Source: Deltaproteobacteria bacterium (GTDB lineage: Bacteria > Desulfobacterota > Syntrophia > Syntrophales > Smithellaceae). Taken from it: 17,107 nucleotides of DNA. Positions within the stretch are counted from its first letter, which is position 1; each line of letters opens with the position of its first letter. This document shows positions 14,962 to 17,107 of this stretch, one piece after another. The notes beneath the pieces were generated by a model that did not search any database, was not told the DNA's origin, and was given only the letters and a program-made list of their open reading frames with translations. Both the position numbers and the translations under genes were made by a program. The stretch spans positions 1-17,107 of the forward strand of contig JAGVUJ010000145.1 of the NCBI GenBank assembly GCA_019136325.1, written 5' to 3'.

Positions 14962-15402
14962 ATGGCTGAAAATGTAGCAACCAAAGAATGGCAACCGAAA
15001 TTTGTTGCCATCGTCTGCAACTGGTGCACGTACGCGGGCGCCGATCTGGCGGGTATCAGCAGAATTCAGTACCCGACCAATGTGCGCATCATTCGCGTTC
15101 CCTGCACGGGACGAATCAATCCGTTCTATATTGTGAAAGCCCTGCAGACCGGAGCCGACGGCGTCTTGGTCTCGGGTTGACACCCGGGTGAATGCCACTA
15201 TATTTCGGGAAATCTGGTGGCACGGCGCAAGTTTGCGACGTTAAAAAGTTTCCTGAACTACATCGGTGTGGAAGGCGACAGAACTCTGTTTACCTGGGTT
15301 TCCGCCTCCGAAGGTGACAGATGGGCACAGGTCATCAAAGGCGCTACGGAAAAAATCAAGGCGCTGGGACCGGCGAACAAATTAGTCAAAAAGATTGATT
15401 AA
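14962..15402 (+). CDS. mvhD: MvhD-type [2Fe-2S] adaptor, selenoprotein with in-frame UGA
   Basis: MvhD passes electrons between a hydrogenase or dehydrogenase and HdrA. The frame runs from ATG 14962 (AAGGAG at 14951-14956) for 146 residues if the TGA at 15178-15180 is read as selenocysteine 73. The sequence across it, GVLVSG-U-HPGECHY, places Sec exactly where family members carry Cys in GCHPGDCHY, and the frame continues with clear MvhD sequence to TAA at 15400-15402. Cys19, Cys22, Cys48 and Cys78 complete the set of likely cluster ligands. A SECIS-like hairpin follows the TGA at a suitable distance. A naive annotation would split this gene into two fragments (to 15180, and from about 15217). 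Some methanogen VhuD proteins also use Sec at this step (established knowledge). An upstream in-frame TTG at 14947 is less likely as start. Confidence 0.93.
15193..15222 (+). promoter_or_regulatory. SECIS-like hairpin for selenocysteine insertion
   Basis: TGCCAC (15193-15198) pairs with GTGGCA (15217-15222). After a 3x3 internal loop, ATTT (15202-15205) pairs with AAAT (15210-15213) under the tetraloop CGGG. The apical loop starts 26 bases after the end of the UGA and has G within its first two bases, fitting the bacterial SelB-binding pattern in position and shape. It lies entirely inside the coding sequence. Confidence 0.7.
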
Positions 15403-15438
15403 ACTTTTGCAATAAAAATTAACGGGGAAACAATAACT

Positions 15439-16449
15439 GTGGAAAACATCGAAACAAAATTGCGGGAAGAAGCAAACAGGCTGCTTCTGGAAAAAAAGGT
15501 TGATGTCATTGTCGGTTATGAAAAAGGCACGTTACCGTTGACAGCGACGCCTTGTTTCATTACCAAGCCGGAAGAAACAGAAAAACTTGTTTGGAACAAT
15601 CTCTGCACACAGAATCTGGCCAAGTATGTTCATGATTTGATCACCGCTCACAAGAATTCGCAAAAGCGTGTCAAACCGGAAGACCGGAAGAAAAAAGTGA
15701 TCGGCGTCGTTGCGCGCGGTTGCACCACCCGTTCGCTGATTATTCATCTTCAGGAAAGACAGTACGGACGAGATGAGGTTTATATTATCGGCGTTCCCTG
15801 TGACGGCTATGTGGACGGCAAAGGATTGAAAGTTGCGATCGGCGGCGCGGATATCCTTGACGGTTCGCTTGACGGCGGTCAGATTAAAATGAAAACATCC
15901 GACGGCGACAAAACCATTGCTTTGAAAGATGTTCTGGCGGAAAACTGCAAAACCTGCCGATTCAACAATCCGATTATTTCCGATGTGATGATCGGGGCTC
16001 CCGCGCCGGCGATGAATCCCGATGCGGAATATGACGACGTCAAGGAATTCGAGGGCAAGTCGATTGAAGAACGCTGGGCTTATTTTGCCAAGGAAATGGA
16101 GAAATGCATCCGCTGTTATGCCTGTCGTCAGGCCTGTCCTTCGTGTTATTGCCCGACCTGTTTTGTGGAGCAGAGCCAGCCGCAATGGGTGGGCATTGGT
16201 GAAGATCCAGCCGATACGCAGGTTTTCCAGTTGATGAGACTGTACCATATGGTTGGACGCTGCGTGGATTGCGGTTCGTGCATTTCCGTCTGCCCCATGG
16301 GTGTCGATCTGCGGAAATTCCTCAAGAAACTCGACAAGGATTGCTTTGAATTCTTCGGCAACCGGGCCGGCTCCAGCATGGACGATATGCCGCCACTGGG
16401 CAAATATGATGAACATCACGACAAAGGAGACTTTGTCTTCAACCCATAA
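15439..16449 (+). CDS. FrhB/FdhB-like iron-sulfur protein of the Hdr complex
   Basis: This 336-residue soluble protein has an N-terminal part resembling the beta subunit of F420-type hydrogenase/formate dehydrogenase (VDVIVGYEKG at 21-30, VIGVVARGCTTRSL at 87-100, YIIGVPCDGY at 115-124) with a CKTC pair (170-173). Two ferredoxin-like cysteine clusters follow: CIRCYACRQACP (223-234, then extra Cys236, 238, 241) and CVDCGSCISVCP (275-286). Proteins of this kind sit between a flavin or pyridine-nucleotide/formate site and the Fe-S chain. Between mvhD and hdrC it is probably an electron input or output subunit. The GTG start at 15439 has GGGGA at 15424-15428. No free NAD(P) motif is visible. Family placement is by resemblance; the electron partner is unknown. 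Confidence 0.75.
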   Translation: MENIETKLREEANRLLLEKKVDVIVGYEKGTLPLTATPCFITKPEETEKLVWNNLCTQNLAKYVHDLITAHKNSQKRVKPEDRKKKVIGVVARGCTTRSLIIHLQERQYGRDEVYIIGVPCDGYVDGKGLKVAIGGADILDGSLDGGQIKMKTSDGDKTIALKDVLAENCKTCRFNNPIISDVMIGAPAPAMNPDAEYDDVKEFEGKSIEERWAYFAKEMEKCIRCYACRQACPSCYCPTCFVEQSQPQWVGIGEDPADTQVFQLMRLYHMVGRCVDCGSCISVCPMGVDLRKFLKKLDKDCFEFFGNRAGSSMDDMPPLGKYDEHHDKGDFVFNP

Positions 16450-16473
16450 TCAGTTTGAGTAAATGGAGTTTAC

Positions 16474-16998
16474 ATGGAAACTTTTCTGGAAGAAGTAAAC
16501 AAGAAGATAAACGGGGTGCCGCTGCAGCGCTGCTATCACTGCCGCAAATGCACGGCCGGTTGTCCCATGACCAGGCACATGGAATATAACCCCAACAAAG
16601 TGATCAAAATGATTCAGAACGGACAGCGCGACAAAGTGCTGAACAGTTCAACCATCTGGATGTGTCTGTCGTGCGAAACCTGCATTACCCGCTGTCCGAA
16701 TCAGGTGGACATCGCCAGCATGATGGATGTGCTCAGACAAATGGCCATACAGAACGGCACCGTCCGTGAAGCGAATGTCCTGAAGTTCCACGAAGCATTC
16801 CTCTCCGGTATGAAGTTCGGCGGACGGATTAATGAACCGATGATGATGGTGCAGTACAAACTCAAGTCCGGTGATCTTTTCTCCGATGCGCTGCTGGGCC
16901 TGGATATGTTTATGAAAGGCAAGCTGGCGCTTTTATCTCCGCGGACGAAAGACATGAAATCGGTGAGAAATATTTTTGAAAAAACAAAAACCCGATAA
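16474..16998 (+). CDS. hdrC: Heterodisulfide reductase subunit C-like ferredoxin protein
   Basis: This 174-residue protein has two [4Fe-4S] motifs typical of HdrC: CYHCRKCTAGCP (20-31) and CLSCETCITRCP (64-75), spaced about 33 residues apart, followed by an all-helical C-terminal part. HdrC carries electrons from HdrA to the non-cubane clusters of HdrB. No membrane segment is present, so it belongs to the soluble HdrABC type and not to the HdrDE type. GGAG lies five bases before the ATG, and the gap from the FrhB-like gene is 24 bases. In a bacterium without coenzyme M/B metabolism the final acceptor is not known. Confidence 0.93.
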   Translation: METFLEEVNKKINGVPLQRCYHCRKCTAGCPMTRHMEYNPNKVIKMIQNGQRDKVLNSSTIWMCLSCETCITRCPNQVDIASMMDVLRQMAIQNGTVREANVLKFHEAFLSGMKFGGRINEPMMMVQYKLKSGDLFSDALLGLDMFMKGKLALLSPRTKDMKSVRNIFEKTKTR

Positions 16999-17025
16999 AG
17001 AGGTTTAAGGTTAAGGAGGCTACTC

Positions 17026-17107
17026 TTGAAAGTTTCATATTATCCGGGCTGCTCGCTGCACGCGACGGGAAAAGAGTATGATCAGTCGATGAAGGCCGTC
17101 AGTCGAG
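17026..17107 (+). CDS. hdrB: Heterodisulfide reductase subunit B-like, N-terminal fragment (cut by window end)
   Basis: A TTG start at 17026 with a strong AAGGAGG (17013-17019) begins KVSYYPGCSLHATGKEYDQS, the characteristic N-terminus of HdrB/CCG-domain proteins, where YYPGCS carries the first Cys-Gly of the non-cubane cluster domain. Only 27 codons are present; the remainder is beyond the window. It follows hdrC by 27 bases and completes the hdrA-mvhD-frhB-hdrC-hdrB order. Confidence 0.9.
   Translation, partial: MKVSYYPGCSLHATGKEYDQSMKAVSR

Noticed and set aside
15178..15180. In-frame TGA read as a nonsense mutation splitting mvhD
   Set aside because: It falls on the conserved redox Cys, has a SECIS-like hairpin after it, and the downstream frame is fully conserved, so recoding is the better explanation.
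15218..15236. TGGCAC...TTTGC resembling a sigma-54 promoter within mvhD
   Set aside because: The spacing between the two blocks is 9 bases or more instead of 5, and it lies inside coding sequence under the SECIS hairpin.
1..17107. CRISPR arrays, tRNA genes, insertion sequences, att sites
   Set aside because: No regularly spaced repeats, tRNA-like folds, transposase frames or terminal repeats were seen on either strand.

Overview
The window looks like the chromosome of a strictly anaerobic, syntrophic or sulfate-reducing-type member of the Desulfobacterota, most plausibly of the Syntrophus/Smithella kind. I infer this from gene content: a large HdrA-type flavoprotein operon, a UGA-coded selenocysteine in MvhD, an F-type ATP synthase c subunit with a long N-terminal leader, and a Cache/PAS histidine kinase paired with a sigma-54 activator. 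No taxonomic marker was searched, so the assignment is inference.

Layout from left to right. (1) 1-254: C-terminal end of an unrecognised protein. (2) 331-700: RNase P RNA (rnpB), with its own promoter. (3) 738-3186, all on the minus strand: an F-ATPase block in two transcription units. The upstream unit is atpE (c subunit) followed by a membrane Cache-domain protein with no output domain, closed by a strong terminator at 1398-1428. The downstream unit is a 66-aa two-helix membrane protein and an AtpZ/AtpI-like protein, closed by a hairpin that converges on rnpB. (4) 3187-3708: AT-rich non-coding stretch. (5) 3709-7883, plus strand: a 59-aa membrane peptide, a Cache-PAS-PAS histidine kinase and an NtrC-type sigma-54 activator. 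(6) 7936-8358, minus strand: a small lipoprotein driven by a consensus-perfect sigma-70 promoter with nested inverted repeats. (7) 8627-10275, plus strand: a family-2 glycosyltransferase whose first ~40 residues are a degenerate copy of the N-terminus of EngB, followed directly by engB itself. (8) 10491-17107, plus strand: an electron-bifurcation operon in the order hdrA (two HdrA modules with an internal GltD/NfnB-like module), mvhD (selenoprotein), an FrhB/FdhB-like iron-sulfur protein, hdrC, and hdrB (cut by the window edge).

The right-hand third is the most interesting part. The five hdr-type genes are tightly spaced (24-37 nt gaps) and most have good ribosome-binding sites. Together they would form a soluble complex with at least two flavin centres in HdrA-type modules, one extra GltD-like pyridine-nucleotide module, a [2Fe-2S] MvhD adaptor with selenocysteine, an FrhB-like input/output subunit, and HdrBC as the disulfide-type (non-cubane) end. 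This suggests flavin-based electron bifurcation or confurcation linking NAD(P)H, ferredoxin and H2/formate, or an unknown disulfide-like partner. The exact reaction cannot be read from sequence.

The most notable observations are the selenocysteine codon at 15178-15180 with a SECIS-like hairpin, the 1477-aa HdrA-GltD-HdrA fusion, the EngB-glycosyltransferase chimera, and the orphan c subunit paired with a Cache sensor.
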